A DNA stretch of 64,000 bases from JAJDOD01 sp039024895 (GCA_039024895.1 JBCCPJ010000014.1:1-64000); one strand, 5' to 3'. Shown: positions 1 through 8,389, numbered from the stretch's first letter. Notes: a model not told the origin generated them from the sequence alone. Made by a program: numbers and translations.

Positions 1-518
1 ATGAAATTGAGCCTGTGAATGGGCTTGCAGCGCCCGATGGACGCATTTTTCTGACCCGTGGGTTTTATCAGAAGTACCGCCAGGGAGAGGTTACGGGTGA
101 AGAGCTAGCAAGCGTCATTGCTCATGAACTAGGTCATGTGGCCTTGGGGCATTCGCGCCGCCGGATGATCGATTTCTCCGGGCAGAACGCGATCCGCGCG
201 GCGCTGGCCATGGTACTTGGGCGCTTTTTGCCCGGTGTTGGCGTTTACGTGGCCAATGTGCTGACGTCGCTGATTGCGGCGCGGTTGTCGCGCAACGATG
301 AATATGAGGCGGATGCCTATGCCTCCGCCCTGCTGGTCAAATCCGGCATTGGAACCGCGCCGCAAAAGTCGCTGTTCAGGAAGCTCGAAAACCTCACGGG
401 CATGCGCGGTATGGGCATGCCGGTCTGGTTGATGAGCCATCCGAAAGTTGAAGAGCGTATTGCGGCCATCGAAAAGCTTGAGGCGCGTTGGGCGAATGCC
501 GTGAACGGCGCGCAGTAA
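1..518 (+). CDS. M48-family zinc metallopeptidase (5' end outside window)
   Basis: The reading frame is open from the left edge (codons begin at base 3) and ends with TAA at 516-518, so the start lies upstream of the window. The visible part carries the zinc-binding motif HELGH, followed about 55 residues later by an NDEYEAD-type motif that supplies the third zinc ligand, as in M48 (HtpX/Oma1/BepA-like) peptidases. The segment before the motif (G-R-I-F-L-T-R-G) is also typical of the family. A hydrophobic stretch lies between the two motifs. It probably acts in envelope or periplasmic protein quality control. A signal peptide or lipobox cannot be checked because the N-terminus is missing. No internal GTG start is needed: the upstream codons read as natural family sequence. 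Confidence 0.85.
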   Translation, partial: EIEPVNGLAAPDGRIFLTRGFYQKYRQGEVTGEELASVIAHELGHVALGHSRRRMIDFSGQNAIRAALAMVLGRFLPGVGVYVANVLTSLIAARLSRNDEYEADAYASALLVKSGIGTAPQKSLFRKLENLTGMRGMGMPVWLMSHPKVEERIAAIEKLEARWANAVNGAQ

Positions 519-534
519 GGCGATTTTGACGCTG

Positions 535-553
535 GTCGCCATGGACAGGCGAC
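535..553. terminator. Inverted repeat between convergent genes
   Basis: A perfect 6-bp stem (GTCGCC/GGCGAC) with a 7-nt loop lies 16 bases after the M48 gene stop and 8 bases before the stop of the converging PIN gene. There is no T-run, so a role in termination is only positional inference. Confidence 0.25.
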
Positions 554-560
554 ACCGCGC

Positions 561-1106
561 TCAATCCATTGTTAATGCTTTGCCCAGCCGTGGGAGCCGT
601 GCGCGCTTCAGAAGTTTGCGTGGGTTCGATGTGTCGAATCCATGGGCAGCGGCGCGCTCCAGGACATTGTCGACGGTTTGACGCACCCTTTCGGGGTCTT
701 GGTGAAAAGCCTCCAATAGAAATCCGTCGGGATCACGCCGGAAGATACCCTCTGCCGCGAGGGCGTTGGTGGGGAAGTCTTTCAGGTTCAGCGTAAGAAG
801 CGTCTCGGCCTCGCCAGTTATAGCTGCGGCGAGCACATGGAAGTCGTTAGCATCCGGCAGACTGAGCCGCGCTTCCACCTGGGGGTCCGGGGGGACAATG
901 GCATCGGGATACCGCGATTTCAGAACGGCAATTTCGCCTTCTGCAATCACCGCATCCCTGTCGGATTGCCTGGCGGCGGCGCGGCGCCACTCCTCCAGAA
1001 TTCGGAGAGACCAAAGCGGGGTGAAGGCGCCGGTGGCGGCATGGGCCATGACCAGTTCTCGCAAAAAAGTTGGATACAAGACGCAGGCGTCGATCAGGAC
1101 TTTCAT
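561..1106 (-). CDS. PIN-domain protein (putative ribonuclease)
   Basis: A 181-residue protein with the PIN-like acidic set: Asp6 in the opening strand (VLIDA), Glu38/39, Asp85/Asp88 in PDANDFH and Asp110 in LNLKDFP. These would coordinate a metal for RNA cleavage. It is longer than toxin-type VapC proteins (about 130 aa), and no antitoxin-sized partner is adjacent. Its ATG overlaps the stop of the upstream rRNA methyltransferase by 4 bases (1103-1106), so the two are translationally coupled. I recall the same pair in Rhodobacter-type genomes, which suggests a chromosomal RNA-maturation role rather than a toxin. The biochemical target is unknown. Confidence 0.75.
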   Translation of the reverse strand: MKVLIDACVLYPTFLRELVMAHAATGAFTPLWSLRILEEWRRAAARQSDRDAVIAEGEIAVLKSRYPDAIVPPDPQVEARLSLPDANDFHVLAAAITGEAETLLTLNLKDFPTNALAAEGIFRRDPDGFLLEAFHQDPERVRQTVDNVLERAAAHGFDTSNPRKLLKRARLPRLGKALTMD

Positions 1107-2293
1107 GACAGGCGGAAGGTCAGTGATTTCAGGTAACCGCTTTCAGCCAAGACAGGCAGGCGCGGATGATCCGGTCCGGCTTCACCGATTGCCAGGAGTT
1201 GAAGTCGGCGGCCTGTGCGTCCGAGACCCCGGGTCGATGCGGCCTGAAAGGCGGTGAGATCCACGGCCTGGCTGCATGAGCAGAGTGTCAGAAAGCCGTC
1301 GGGCTCCACGAGGGGCGCGGCAAGGCGGGCGACCTTCTCGTAGGCGCGCAAGCCCGCTTCCCGCGCGGATTTTGACGGCGCGAAGGCGGGGGGATCACAA
1401 ATGACCGACCCGAAGCTTTTTCTTCCTTCCGCCAGCGCGGCCAGAATATCGAAGGCGTCCCCCTTCCGTGTTGTGAAGCGTTCCGCGACGCCGGTTGCGG
1501 CGGCGCCCGCTTCAGCGAGGGAGAGAGCGGCGCTTGAGCCGTCAACGGCCAGGGCAGAGGAAGCGCCATTCGCGAGGGCTGCGAGTCCAAATCCGCCCAC
1601 ATGGGAGAAGACGTCGAGCACGGAGCGCCCGCGCGACAGGTTCGCCACAAAGGCATGGTTTGGGCGCTGATCGTAGAAAAAACCGGTTTTTTGCCCGCCT
1701 TCGAGATCGGCCATGTAGGTCGCGCCGTTCATCGGGACGGGGACAGGGCCGTCGAGGCTGCCGGTCAGGATTTCGGAGATGCCATCCAGGCCCTCAAGGC
1801 TCCGCGCGCGCCCTTGCGCATTCTTCAGAATAGTTGTCGCACCGGTAAGCTCCGCCAAGATGGGCACGAGCATCGGGAGCAATTTGTCAATCCAGGCAGC
1901 GTTCGGCTGGACGACCAATGCCGCGCCGAACCGATCAATGATTGTCCCGGGCAGGCCGTCTGCCTCCGCATGGACCAAGCGGTAAAAAGGGGCGTCATAG
2001 AGTGCTTCGCGAAGTGCAAGCGCGCGCCCGATTTTGGCGCGCAGCCAGTCTTCGTCGATTTTTATGCCCGTATCCGGGTCGAGCACGCGTGCAATGATCT
2101 TGGAGGCCGGATTGATCGTTGCGGTCGCGATGGCGGTCCGCTCGCTATCCTCCAGCGTCACCACCGTGCCGGGCGCAATAGCGCGGGTGCGACGGTCGGT
2201 GACAAGCTGGTTGGCATATACCCATGGGAAGCCGCGTTTTAACGGTCGGGTATCGATTTTGGGCCGCAAACGGATGGTGGGTCGGTCGGTCAT
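1103..2293 (-). CDS. RlmI-like class I SAM-dependent rRNA methyltransferase
   Basis: A 396-residue protein built like RlmI/RlmK: an N-terminal PUA-like part (RPLKRGFPWVYANQL near residues 17-30), a central segment ending in GQKTGFFYDQR (about 200-210), and a Rossmann methyltransferase domain. The SAM loop is V-L-D-V-F-S-H-V-G-G-F-G (about 225-236), and the catalytic region is CDPPAF (299-304), followed by LTLCSCS (about 336-341). Known relatives methylate C5 of a 23S rRNA cytosine. The exact base cannot be predicted here. It overlaps the PIN gene by 4 bases, forming a two-gene unit. Confidence 0.85.
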   Translation of the reverse strand: MTDRPTIRLRPKIDTRPLKRGFPWVYANQLVTDRRTRAIAPGTVVTLEDSERTAIATATINPASKIIARVLDPDTGIKIDEDWLRAKIGRALALREALYDAPFYRLVHAEADGLPGTIIDRFGAALVVQPNAAWIDKLLPMLVPILAELTGATTILKNAQGRARSLEGLDGISEILTGSLDGPVPVPMNGATYMADLEGGQKTGFFYDQRPNHAFVANLSRGRSVLDVFSHVGGFGLAALANGASSALAVDGSSAALSLAEAGAAATGVAERFTTRKGDAFDILAALAEGRKSFGSVICDPPAFAPSKSAREAGLRAYEKVARLAAPLVEPDGFLTLCSCSQAVDLTAFQAASTRGLGRTGRRLQLLAIGEAGPDHPRLPVLAESGYLKSLTFRLS

Positions 2294-2332
2294 GACCTCC
2301 CATATCCTGACAAATCTCGCGGCGAAAGCCGG

Positions 2333-2440
2333 TTAGCGGTTCCGGCGCTTGAAGAAACCAGCGATGTATTCTGCACGCAGGCGGCGGGCTTCGGTTTCAA
2401 CAACGGTGAAGTCGATATCTTTGTATTCTTTGACGGACAT
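2333..2440 (-). CDS. Small basic protein, 35 residues
   Basis: The ORF starts with MSVKEYKDIDF and ends with FFKRRNR. It is preceded by AAAGGAGA with 6 bases to the ATG, a strong ribosome-binding site. The C-terminal half (ARRLRAEYIAGFFKRRNR) is an amphipathic basic helix resembling small Rhodobacteraceae proteins with a Y-hydrophobic-F-F-R motif. I do not recognise a function. The spacing of 39 bases to the downstream methyltransferase start allows co-transcription. The ribosome-binding site is contained in a perfect hairpin, which is annotated separately. Confidence 0.6.
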   Translation of the reverse strand: MSVKEYKDIDFTVVETEARRLRAEYIAGFFKRRNR

Positions 2441-2446
2441 TGGTCG

Positions 2447-2488
2447 TCTCCTTTCGTTAAAGGAGATAGGATGCTGCAGGTGCAGCAT
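2447..2488 (-). promoter_or_regulatory. Two tandem hairpins; one sequesters the Shine-Dalgarno of the 35-aa gene
   Basis: Read on the minus strand, a 7-bp hairpin ATGCTGC-ACCT-GCAGCAT (2471-2488) is followed by a perfect 8-bp hairpin TCTCCTTT-AACG-AAAGGAGA (2447-2466). The 3' arm of the second hairpin is exactly the ribosome-binding site of the small gene starting at 2440. This is the geometry of an RNA thermometer or another translational switch. The same palindrome also gives an AAGGAG on the plus strand ahead of an ATG at 2471 (31 codons, ending near 2566), which may be fortuitous. Confidence 0.5.
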
Positions 2489-2583
2489 GTAGACCCTGTT
2501 TCCGCAAATCCGGCATGCGTCTCAGTCATGCCTAGCCGAGGATTTTACTTGAAGTTTCAGCGATAAGGCGCTTCCAACCAGGT

Positions 2584-3651
2584 ATGGGCATTGTCAGTGA
2601 CATCTACCGCGCCCGCGTGGCGGACGGCGCGTTGGAGGCGGACCCGGCACAAGAAGCCGTTCTGCCGGAGTTTGATCGGATCGCGGCGGCACTTTCGGCG
2701 ACCAAGCCCCGGTGGAAGACCGGACTTTTTGCGAAGAAGCCTGAGGCGATTGCAGGTCTCTACCTCTGGGGCGGGGTGGGACGCGGCAAGTCGATGCTGA
2801 TGGATTTATTTCACGAGATCGTCGGGGGCCGTCGCGTTCATTTCCATGCGTTTATGCAAGAGGTGCAGGCAAAGCTCCACGAGGCGCGCAAAACGGGTGT
2901 AGATGATGCGCTTGTTCCGGTCGGCAAAGAGATTGGCGACGGTCTGCGGCTGCTTTGTCTAGATGAAATGCAGATCACCGATATTACCGATGCGATGTTA
3001 GTGGGGCGTCTCTTCGGTATGCTAATGGAAGGCGGGGTGACGGTGGTAACGACATCGAACCGGGTGCCGGACGACCTTTATAAGGATGGGTTGAACCGGG
3101 ATTTGTTCCTGCCCTTCATCGCGCTGATTAAGGAGCGCTTGGTGGTCCATGAACTGGTTTCACCGCGTGATTACCGTCAGGATCGGTTGCAAGGGGCGCA
3201 GGTCTATTTCCAACCGGCAGATGTGGCGGCGCGGGAGGCGATCGACGCGATCTGGGCAGACCTGTCCATGGGAAAGTCCGAGGAACTAGTCCTAACCATA
3301 AAGACTCGCGAGGTGCATTTGTCGCGTTTCTCCAATGGGGTGGCCCGGGCGCGGTTCTACGATTTGTGCGGTCAGCCTTTGGGGCCGGCGGATTATCTTG
3401 CGCTAGCGGAGGCGGTGCGCGTGCTGATCCTTGAAGACATCCCGCGCCTGTCTTCGGAGAACTACAATCAGGCGCGGCGGTTCGTGACACTGGTGGATGC
3501 ACTCTATGAGGGTCGGGTTCGGCTGATTGCCTCCGCTGCCGATGAGCCGGAGAAGCTCTATCTCGAAGGGGCGGGCAGTTTTGAGTTCGAACGCACGGCT
3601 AGCCGTTTGCGTGAGATGCAAGCGGCGGATTGGGGAGCGGACCGGGCCTAA
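2584..3651 (+). CDS. zapE: Cell division protein ZapE (AFG1-like AAA ATPase)
   Basis: A 355-residue AFG1/ZapE family ATPase. The Walker A is L-W-G-G-V-G-R-G-K-S (61-70), the Walker B is L-L-C-L-D-E-M-Q followed by I-T-D-I, and the sensor-like TTSN motif is present (TVVTTSNRVPDDLYKDGLNR region). In E. coli, ZapE associates with FtsZ at constricting septa. The mitochondrial homologue Afg1 acts in respiratory-chain protein turnover. Length is normal for alphaproteobacteria. The ATG at 2584 fits the family N-terminus, although no strong Shine-Dalgarno precedes it. Its TAA directly abuts the inverted-repeat element at 3652. Confidence 0.9.
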   Translation: MGIVSDIYRARVADGALEADPAQEAVLPEFDRIAAALSATKPRWKTGLFAKKPEAIAGLYLWGGVGRGKSMLMDLFHEIVGGRRVHFHAFMQEVQAKLHEARKTGVDDALVPVGKEIGDGLRLLCLDEMQITDITDAMLVGRLFGMLMEGGVTVVTTSNRVPDDLYKDGLNRDLFLPFIALIKERLVVHELVSPRDYRQDRLQGAQVYFQPADVAAREAIDAIWADLSMGKSEELVLTIKTREVHLSRFSNGVARARFYDLCGQPLGPADYLALAEAVRVLILEDIPRLSSENYNQARRFVTLVDALYEGRVRLIASAADEPEKLYLEGAGSFEFERTASRLREMQAADWGADRA

Positions 3652-3747
3652 AGCGCTTTGCATTTGTTCTGAATCGAAAGACGCTGCCTCTCCCTTCGGT
3701 CGAACGCGCCTTCCGATACAATTGGCTCAGAGAAAACGCAAAGCGCT
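3652..3747. repeat. 96-bp intergenic inverted-repeat element (MITE/RUP-like)
   Basis: The ends are perfect 10-bp inverted repeats, AGCGCTTTGC (3652-3661) and GCAAAGCGCT (3738-3747). The complementarity continues imperfectly inward for about 12 more bases (TTTnnTCTGA on both arms), with about 50 bp between the arms. It begins at the base after the zapE stop codon and codes for nothing. Short palindromic intergenic elements with an AGCGCTTTGC-type end occur repeatedly in alphaproteobacterial genomes (recalled). Only one copy is visible here. Confidence 0.6.
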
Positions 3748-3810
3748 GTAGTGTCAGGGTTCAGGGCTTAGCCCCGCGACCGCCACGGCGAAGGCGCAAG
3801 GCGAAAGTCC

Positions 3811-5028
3811 TTAGGCGGGGGCGGGCGCGTCTGCATCGATGAAGCGCAAGAAAAACAACGCCAGGGCCACCAAAACGAATATCCCGACGGTCAATGGCAG
3901 AACCGTGCCGTTGAAGGCGAGGCCGATGGGCACCGTTAACAGCCCGGCGCCAATGGTCGCGAAAGCCGTGGTGATGGAGGCGGCCAACCCGGCCATGTGC
4001 CCAAGCGGCTCCAATGCGAGCGCGTTCATGTTTCCGATGCCAAAACCCGCGACATAGAAGATCGAGGTGAGCCAAATGAAGGCGAGCGGGAAGGCCGCGG
4101 CCTCGGGGATGGCGTCTGCTACTTGTAGGATCAGGTAGAGGCAGGTGAATCCCCCCTGGATCAACAGGACCCGCCGCACAACCTCGCGCATGCCCAGTCG
4201 GAGGACGATGCGCGCGTTGATGAGGTTGGAGGCCGATGCCAGGAGCGCCATCAGGCCGAACCATAGGGGAAAGCTTTCCGCCTTATCGAACACTTCGCCA
4301 AAGACCTGTTGGCTGGATGCGAGCGAGGAAAAGAGGGTGCCGAAGATCAGCGTTTGCACCAGTGTTGCCAGAACGACGCGGCGATTGCCCAGGACTTCCT
4401 TGGTGCCTTCCCAGAGTTTTTTTGCCCGGAAAGGGCGCACGTTCTCGGCTTGCAGCGTTTCCGGTAACCGAATGAGCAACCAGGCGACGGAGATGAAGGA
4501 AAACACCGCGAAGGAGGCAAAGATGCCGCGCCATCCGAAGACAAGGGCGATGGCGTAGCCGAGCGTGGGGGCAAAAATCGGGGTGAGTGTGAATACGAAG
4601 ATCACGTAGCTCAGAACCTGCGCCATGCGGCGCCCGGAAAACATGTCTCGGGCGATGGCCATGGCTGTGACCCGCGGCCCGGCGGCCCCGAGGCCCTGGA
4701 TAAAGCGGGCAAGAAGTAGCGTTTCGAGATTTGGCGAGAAGGCGGCCACTAGGGCGGCGACACAATAGAGCAAGGCACCGACGACGGCGACTGACCGCCG
4801 CCCATAGGCGTCGCTGAGCGCGCCGGTAAAGAATGTTCCGAGCCCGAGGCCGAGCACGAAAGACCCCACCACCAGTTGGGCACGGTTTGGCGCGTCCGGG
4901 CTGAGCGCCTCACCGATTTGTGGCAGTGCGGGCAGCATTGCATCGAGCGAGAAAGCAACCGTGGCCGACAGCATCGCGAGGAGAGACACCAGTTCCAACT
5001 GGGAAATCGGCAGTTTGCGTTCTGTCAT
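3811..5028 (-). CDS. Bcr/CflA-family multidrug efflux MFS transporter
   Basis: About 405 residues with 12 hydrophobic segments. The MFS loop 2-3 signature is G-A-L-S-D-A-Y-G-R-R, and the Bcr/CflA-like N-terminus includes F-S-L-D-A-M-L-P-A-L-P-Q-I. In TM5 the drug:H+ antiporter motif C region reads A-P-T-L-G. It probably exports drugs or metabolites using the proton gradient. An upstream in-frame ATG exists at 5064, but ATG 5028 (MTERKLPIS) has GGAG at a good distance and better fits the family N-terminus. It is transcribed alone, convergent with zapE. Confidence 0.85.
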   Translation of the reverse strand: MTERKLPISQLELVSLLAMLSATVAFSLDAMLPALPQIGEALSPDAPNRAQLVVGSFVLGLGLGTFFTGALSDAYGRRSVAVVGALLYCVAALVAAFSPNLETLLLARFIQGLGAAGPRVTAMAIARDMFSGRRMAQVLSYVIFVFTLTPIFAPTLGYAIALVFGWRGIFASFAVFSFISVAWLLIRLPETLQAENVRPFRAKKLWEGTKEVLGNRRVVLATLVQTLIFGTLFSSLASSQQVFGEVFDKAESFPLWFGLMALLASASNLINARIVLRLGMREVVRRVLLIQGGFTCLYLILQVADAIPEAAAFPLAFIWLTSIFYVAGFGIGNMNALALEPLGHMAGLAASITTAFATIGAGLLTVPIGLAFNGTVLPLTVGIFVLVALALFFLRFIDADAPAPA

Positions 5029-5117
5029 GCCTTGCTCCAAAGGCGCAGACCGCTTTTGCGGCATGCGATCAATTGGTGGGTGGATTGCTCGGGGAGGAAC
5101 CGCAGTCGGCTCTAACC

Positions 5118-5762
5118 CTAGGTGACACTCTCGCCTGTTTGAGCCAGGTCGTCCAGCACTTTAGCCCATAGCTCAGGCGGCTGGGCGCCCGGCACCACAT
5201 GGGCATTCGCGACGATGAAAGTCGGGACGCCCGTCACCCCGCGTTCGCGCGCGTGGGCATCGCGCTCGCGGATTTCAGCGCGGTCGCCATCCCCCTCCAG
5301 AAGCCGCGCGGTCATAGCGCGATCCATGCCGACGCCTTCAGCAATGTCGAGGAGGACGGTGGCATCGCCAATATCCTGGCCCTCTTCGAAATACGCTTTG
5401 AAAAGCCGGGTGACGGTTGCGGTTTGCCGCCCTTCGAGCCCGGCCCAATGGATCAGACGGTGAGCGTCGAGTGTGTTTGGCGTACGCGTGATCTTATCAA
5501 ATGAAACAGAGAGCCCAGCCGTTTTTGCCGTTTCCTCGATCCGGCCATAGACCTGAGCCGCCCCCTCCGGCCCGCCGAACTTTGCCTCCAGGTAGGCGCG
5601 TCGGTCCATGCCTTCCGCCGGCATATCGGGGTTCAATTGAAAGGGATGCCACTCAATGGCAAAGGGGTGGTCGGGGTGCGCCTCAAGCGCACGATCAAGG
5701 TACGTCTTGCCAATGTAGCACCACGGGCAAATCGGGTCGGAGAGGATGTCGAGTTTCACCAT
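5118..5762 (-). CDS. DsbA-family FrnE-like oxidoreductase
   Basis: A 214-residue thioredoxin-fold protein of the FrnE / 2-hydroxychromene-2-carboxylate isomerase-like DsbA group. The redox motif C-P-W-C is at residues 12-15, just after the first strand (LDILSDP). A helical insertion follows, and the cis-Pro region is G-V-T-G-V-P-T-F. There is no signal peptide, so it is cytoplasmic. FrnE proteins are implicated in disulfide handling and stress tolerance. It lies immediately upstream (in the transcription direction) of the Bcr/CflA gene, about 90 bases apart, and could be co-transcribed with it. Confidence 0.85.
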   Translation of the reverse strand: MVKLDILSDPICPWCYIGKTYLDRALEAHPDHPFAIEWHPFQLNPDMPAEGMDRRAYLEAKFGGPEGAAQVYGRIEETAKTAGLSVSFDKITRTPNTLDAHRLIHWAGLEGRQTATVTRLFKAYFEEGQDIGDATVLLDIAEGVGMDRAMTARLLEGDGDRAEIRERDAHARERGVTGVPTFIVANAHVVPGAQPPELWAKVLDDLAQTGESVT

Positions 5763-5808
5763 AGCCCGTCTTCGTTCGCAGGCTTATGGTTAATCCGCAA
5801 GCAAAATG

Positions 5809-6021
5809 TCAGGCGCTGAGCCGCTGCGGCTCGACATATTGGGGCAGGCGAAAAGTGAGGACTTCTGCCGCTTCAGCGAAGGTCAAATCATGGGCTTCTG
5901 CTAGGAGCTTCGTGAGTGCCGTCACATCGCTTTCGTGATGAAGGGCCGCATTTGCGTCGAGTTCGGGAAACTTTTCAACGGCCTCAGTGACGAAAGCGCG
6001 CCAGCTGTCTTCGATCATCAT
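5809..6021 (-). CDS. Small conserved hypothetical protein, about 70 residues
   Basis: An acidic, helix-rich 70-residue protein with no recognised domain or membrane segment (MMIEDSWRAF... to RLPQYVEPQRLSA). ATG 6021 is preceded by AAGGA at about 9 bases. A longer reading using a TTG at 6045 is possible but weaker. It sits between the FrnE-like gene and the arsJ stop, on the same strand. Function unknown. Length and composition look like a real small protein. Confidence 0.55.
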   Translation of the reverse strand: MMIEDSWRAFVTEAVEKFPELDANAALHHESDVTALTKLLAEAHDLTFAEAAEVLTFRLPQYVEPQRLSA

Positions 6022-6095
6022 GGGAGAATATCCTTGTTCAGCCAATATCCAAAGCCTAGGCGCAGGGGTCCTAAGCTTTGGTTAATGCCTGAGGT

Positions 6096-7346
6096 TCAGA
6101 CGGATCGCACATGTCGCGCCGCCAAACGGTTGGCGGCAAACCAACTAAGCGTTGCCATTGCCGCGGCCGTAGCAAGACATCCCGCAATTCCAGCCACTTG
6201 GTAGGACAGACCGGAGAGGAAGGTGCCCAATAACCGACCGGCCGCGTTGGCCATATAGTAAAAGCCCACGTCCAACGTGACCCGTTCGGAGGTTGAGAAG
6301 GCGAGGATGAGGTAGGAATGGAGCGCGGAGTTAAATGCAAAGACCACCGCGAAGGCCAAGAGCCCCGCGACGATGATGGGGAGCAGTCCTGGCAGGTTCA
6401 ACGCGGCGGCCACAGCGAGACCCGCCGGGATAAAGATGAGTAAGCCGACCCAAAACCGCGCAGCATTGACAGTTTGCGGTATATCGTGGCTTTGACGGGC
6501 GAGCATCTTTGGCGCAAACCCTTGCACGGCCCCGTAGAAGATCACCCAAGCGGCCATGAAACTGCCGATCATGAAGAAGGCTGTCCGGTTGCCCTCGACC
6601 GTGCCGTCGGACAATGCGGCGTAAAAGAACACCGGGATGCCCACCACAAACCACGTATCGCGCGCGCCAAACAGAAACACGCGGGCGAGGGACAGGGCGC
6701 GAATATCTGGGTCCTTTGGCCAGATGGCCAACGCTTTTGACCCTTTCGTGCCGCCCGGCAAGCCCGGTGGCATGAATAAGAGCGTCGCCAGGAGGATCAC
6801 TGCCAAGACGCCTGCCATGGCGAGCACGGCGCTCTGAAAACCGGTAATGCCGAGGAGGGCGGCGCCGATGAAAAAGCCCAACCCCTTTACGGCGTTTTTA
6901 GACCCGGTGAGTGCCGCGACCCATTTGAACAGGCTGCCGTTGTTCTCGGGGGCCAGTAGTTTTACCGCGCTTTTGGCGGACATCTTGGCCAAATCCTTCG
7001 CCACGCCGGACGCCCCTTGCACCGCCATCACATAGACGACGGAGGCGGCAAGTCCCCAGGTGGGATCAAGCGCTGCCAAGGCCAGCAAAGCGCCGATCTG
7101 AATGCCGAGACCCCCGTAAAGCGTTGAAAGTAGGCCGAACCGGCTTGCCAGCCATCCGGCTGAGAGGTTTGTCACGATGCCCATTAGCTCATAAAGCAGG
7201 AAGAGATACGCCAATTGGACGGGCTTGAACCCGAGCGTGTGGAAGTGCAAAAGCACCAGCATGCGGAGCGCGCCATCCGTGAGCATAAAGGCCCAATAGG
7301 CGGCCGTAACCGTGAGATAGGCCTTGAACCCACTGGCGTCGCGCAT
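6096..7346 (-). CDS. arsJ: ArsJ organoarsenical (1-arseno-3-phosphoglycerate) efflux MFS permease
   Basis: About 416 residues with 11-12 hydrophobic segments. The N-terminal block L-T-V-T-A-A-Y-W-A-F-M-L-T-D-G-A-L-R-M-L and the conserved S-G-V-A-K-D-L-A-K-M-S-A-K region are diagnostic of ArsJ. ArsJ exports 1-arseno-3-phosphoglycerate, the unstable product made by the partner GAPDH. ATG 7346 has AAGGGGG at a good distance and gives the short family-like N-terminus. A GTG at 7379 overlapping the gapdh stop (GTGA) is an alternative and would couple translation. The pairing with the upstream gapdh matches the known two-gene arsenate pathway. Confidence 0.92.
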   Translation of the reverse strand: MRDASGFKAYLTVTAAYWAFMLTDGALRMLVLLHFHTLGFKPVQLAYLFLLYELMGIVTNLSAGWLASRFGLLSTLYGGLGIQIGALLALAALDPTWGLAASVVYVMAVQGASGVAKDLAKMSAKSAVKLLAPENNGSLFKWVAALTGSKNAVKGLGFFIGAALLGITGFQSAVLAMAGVLAVILLATLLFMPPGLPGGTKGSKALAIWPKDPDIRALSLARVFLFGARDTWFVVGIPVFFYAALSDGTVEGNRTAFFMIGSFMAAWVIFYGAVQGFAPKMLARQSHDIPQTVNAARFWVGLLIFIPAGLAVAAALNLPGLLPIIVAGLLAFAVVFAFNSALHSYLILAFSTSERVTLDVGFYYMANAAGRLLGTFLSGLSYQVAGIAGCLATAAAMATLSWFAANRLAARHVRSV

Positions 7347-7375
7347 GGCGACCCCCTTCTCTGGGTCGCGGTCCG

Positions 7376-8389
7376 TCACGCCAAACTTTCAGCCACTATG
7401 CGGGCGATATCTGCCATCCGACATGTGTAGCCCCATTCGTTGTCATACCAGACGTAGACTTTGACCTGGCGGTTGTTCACGACCATGGTGCAGGCCGCAT
7501 CCACGATGCCTGATCTGGGGTCGTTGAGGTAATCGGCAGAGACCAAGGGGCGTTCTTCGTAGCCCAGAATGCCTTGGAGCGGACCCTCGCTCGCTGTCTT
7601 AAATGCGGCGTTCACTTCCTCCACGCTCGTGTCGCGCTCCATCTCAAACACGCAATCGGTGAGAGAGGCGTTGAGCAGAGGCACTCTGACCGCAAGCCCG
7701 TTCAGCCGCCCTTTCAGTTCTGGATAGATGAGCGTGATCGCCGTGGCGGAACCGGTAGATGTGGGGATCAGCGAATTTAGGGCGGATCGGGCACGACGGG
7801 GGTCTTTATGGGCTTTGTCCACGATAGTCTGGGAGTTCGTCACATCGTGGATTGTCGTTATGGAGCCGTGCTTAATGCCGATTTCCTCATGCATCACCTT
7901 CACTACGGGGGCGAGGCAATTGGTAGTGCAGGATGCGGCGGTGATAAGTGCATGTTTTTCAGAGTCGTAGAGGCCGTGATTGACGCCGTAGACAAGGTTC
8001 AATGCGCCGGTGTCTTTTACCGGAGCGGAGACAACCACCTTTTTCACGCCGGCCGCGTAGTAAGGAGCGGTTTTCACTTCTGTCTTGAAAACCCCGGTAC
8101 AGTCGAGCACCAGATCGACGCCCATTTCCGCAAGCGGCAGGTCTTCGATCCTGGAGGCCTGGCGAAACGCGATAGTGTTATCTGCGACCTGGAGCGACGT
8201 ACCGTCCGCCTCTATGGTACGGGGCCAGCGCCCATGGACGGTGTCGAACTCCAGCAAAAGGGCGTGTTGGGCAAGATCGGCGGCCGGTTCGTTGATCAGC
8301 ACGATTTGGTCGCCCATGCCTTGATCAACAAGCCGTCGCACCAAGAGCTTTCCGATCCGTCCAAGCCCGTTTACCGCGATGCGTGCCAT
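7376..8389 (-). CDS. ArsJ-associated glyceraldehyde-3-phosphate dehydrogenase
   Basis: A 337-residue GAPDH. It has the N-terminal NAD fold (I-A-V-N-G-L-G-R-I-G-K), the VHGRW segment (51-55), the active site S-C-T-T-N-C with nucleophile Cys154, His181 (TTIHDVTNSQ), and C-terminal W-Y-D-N-E-W-G-Y. The adjacency to arsJ and the divergence from a glycolytic GAPDH point to the arsenate route: arsenate replaces phosphate, 1-arseno-3-phosphoglycerate forms and is pumped out by ArsJ. ATG 8389 (MARIAVNG) follows AAGGGG and is preferred over the 14-codon extension. The usual ArsR gene is not adjacent. Confidence 0.9.
   Translation of the reverse strand: MARIAVNGLGRIGKLLVRRLVDQGMGDQIVLINEPAADLAQHALLLEFDTVHGRWPRTIEADGTSLQVADNTIAFRQASRIEDLPLAEMGVDLVLDCTGVFKTEVKTAPYYAAGVKKVVVSAPVKDTGALNLVYGVNHGLYDSEKHALITAASCTTNCLAPVVKVMHEEIGIKHGSITTIHDVTNSQTIVDKAHKDPRRARSALNSLIPTSTGSATAITLIYPELKGRLNGLAVRVPLLNASLTDCVFEMERDTSVEEVNAAFKTASEGPLQGILGYEERPLVSADYLNDPRSGIVDAACTMVVNNRQVKVYVWYDNEWGYTCRMADIARIVAESLA

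Noticed and set aside
561..1106. PIN protein as the toxin of a VapBC pair
   Set aside because: No antitoxin-sized ORF is next to it, and it is coupled to an rRNA methyltransferase, so the toxin reading is unsupported.
2471..2566. A 31-codon plus-strand ORF with AAGGAG before its ATG, ahead of zapE
   Set aside because: The AAGGAG is the other arm of the hairpin that serves the minus-strand small gene. The encoded peptide has no protein-like features. Kept only as a remark.
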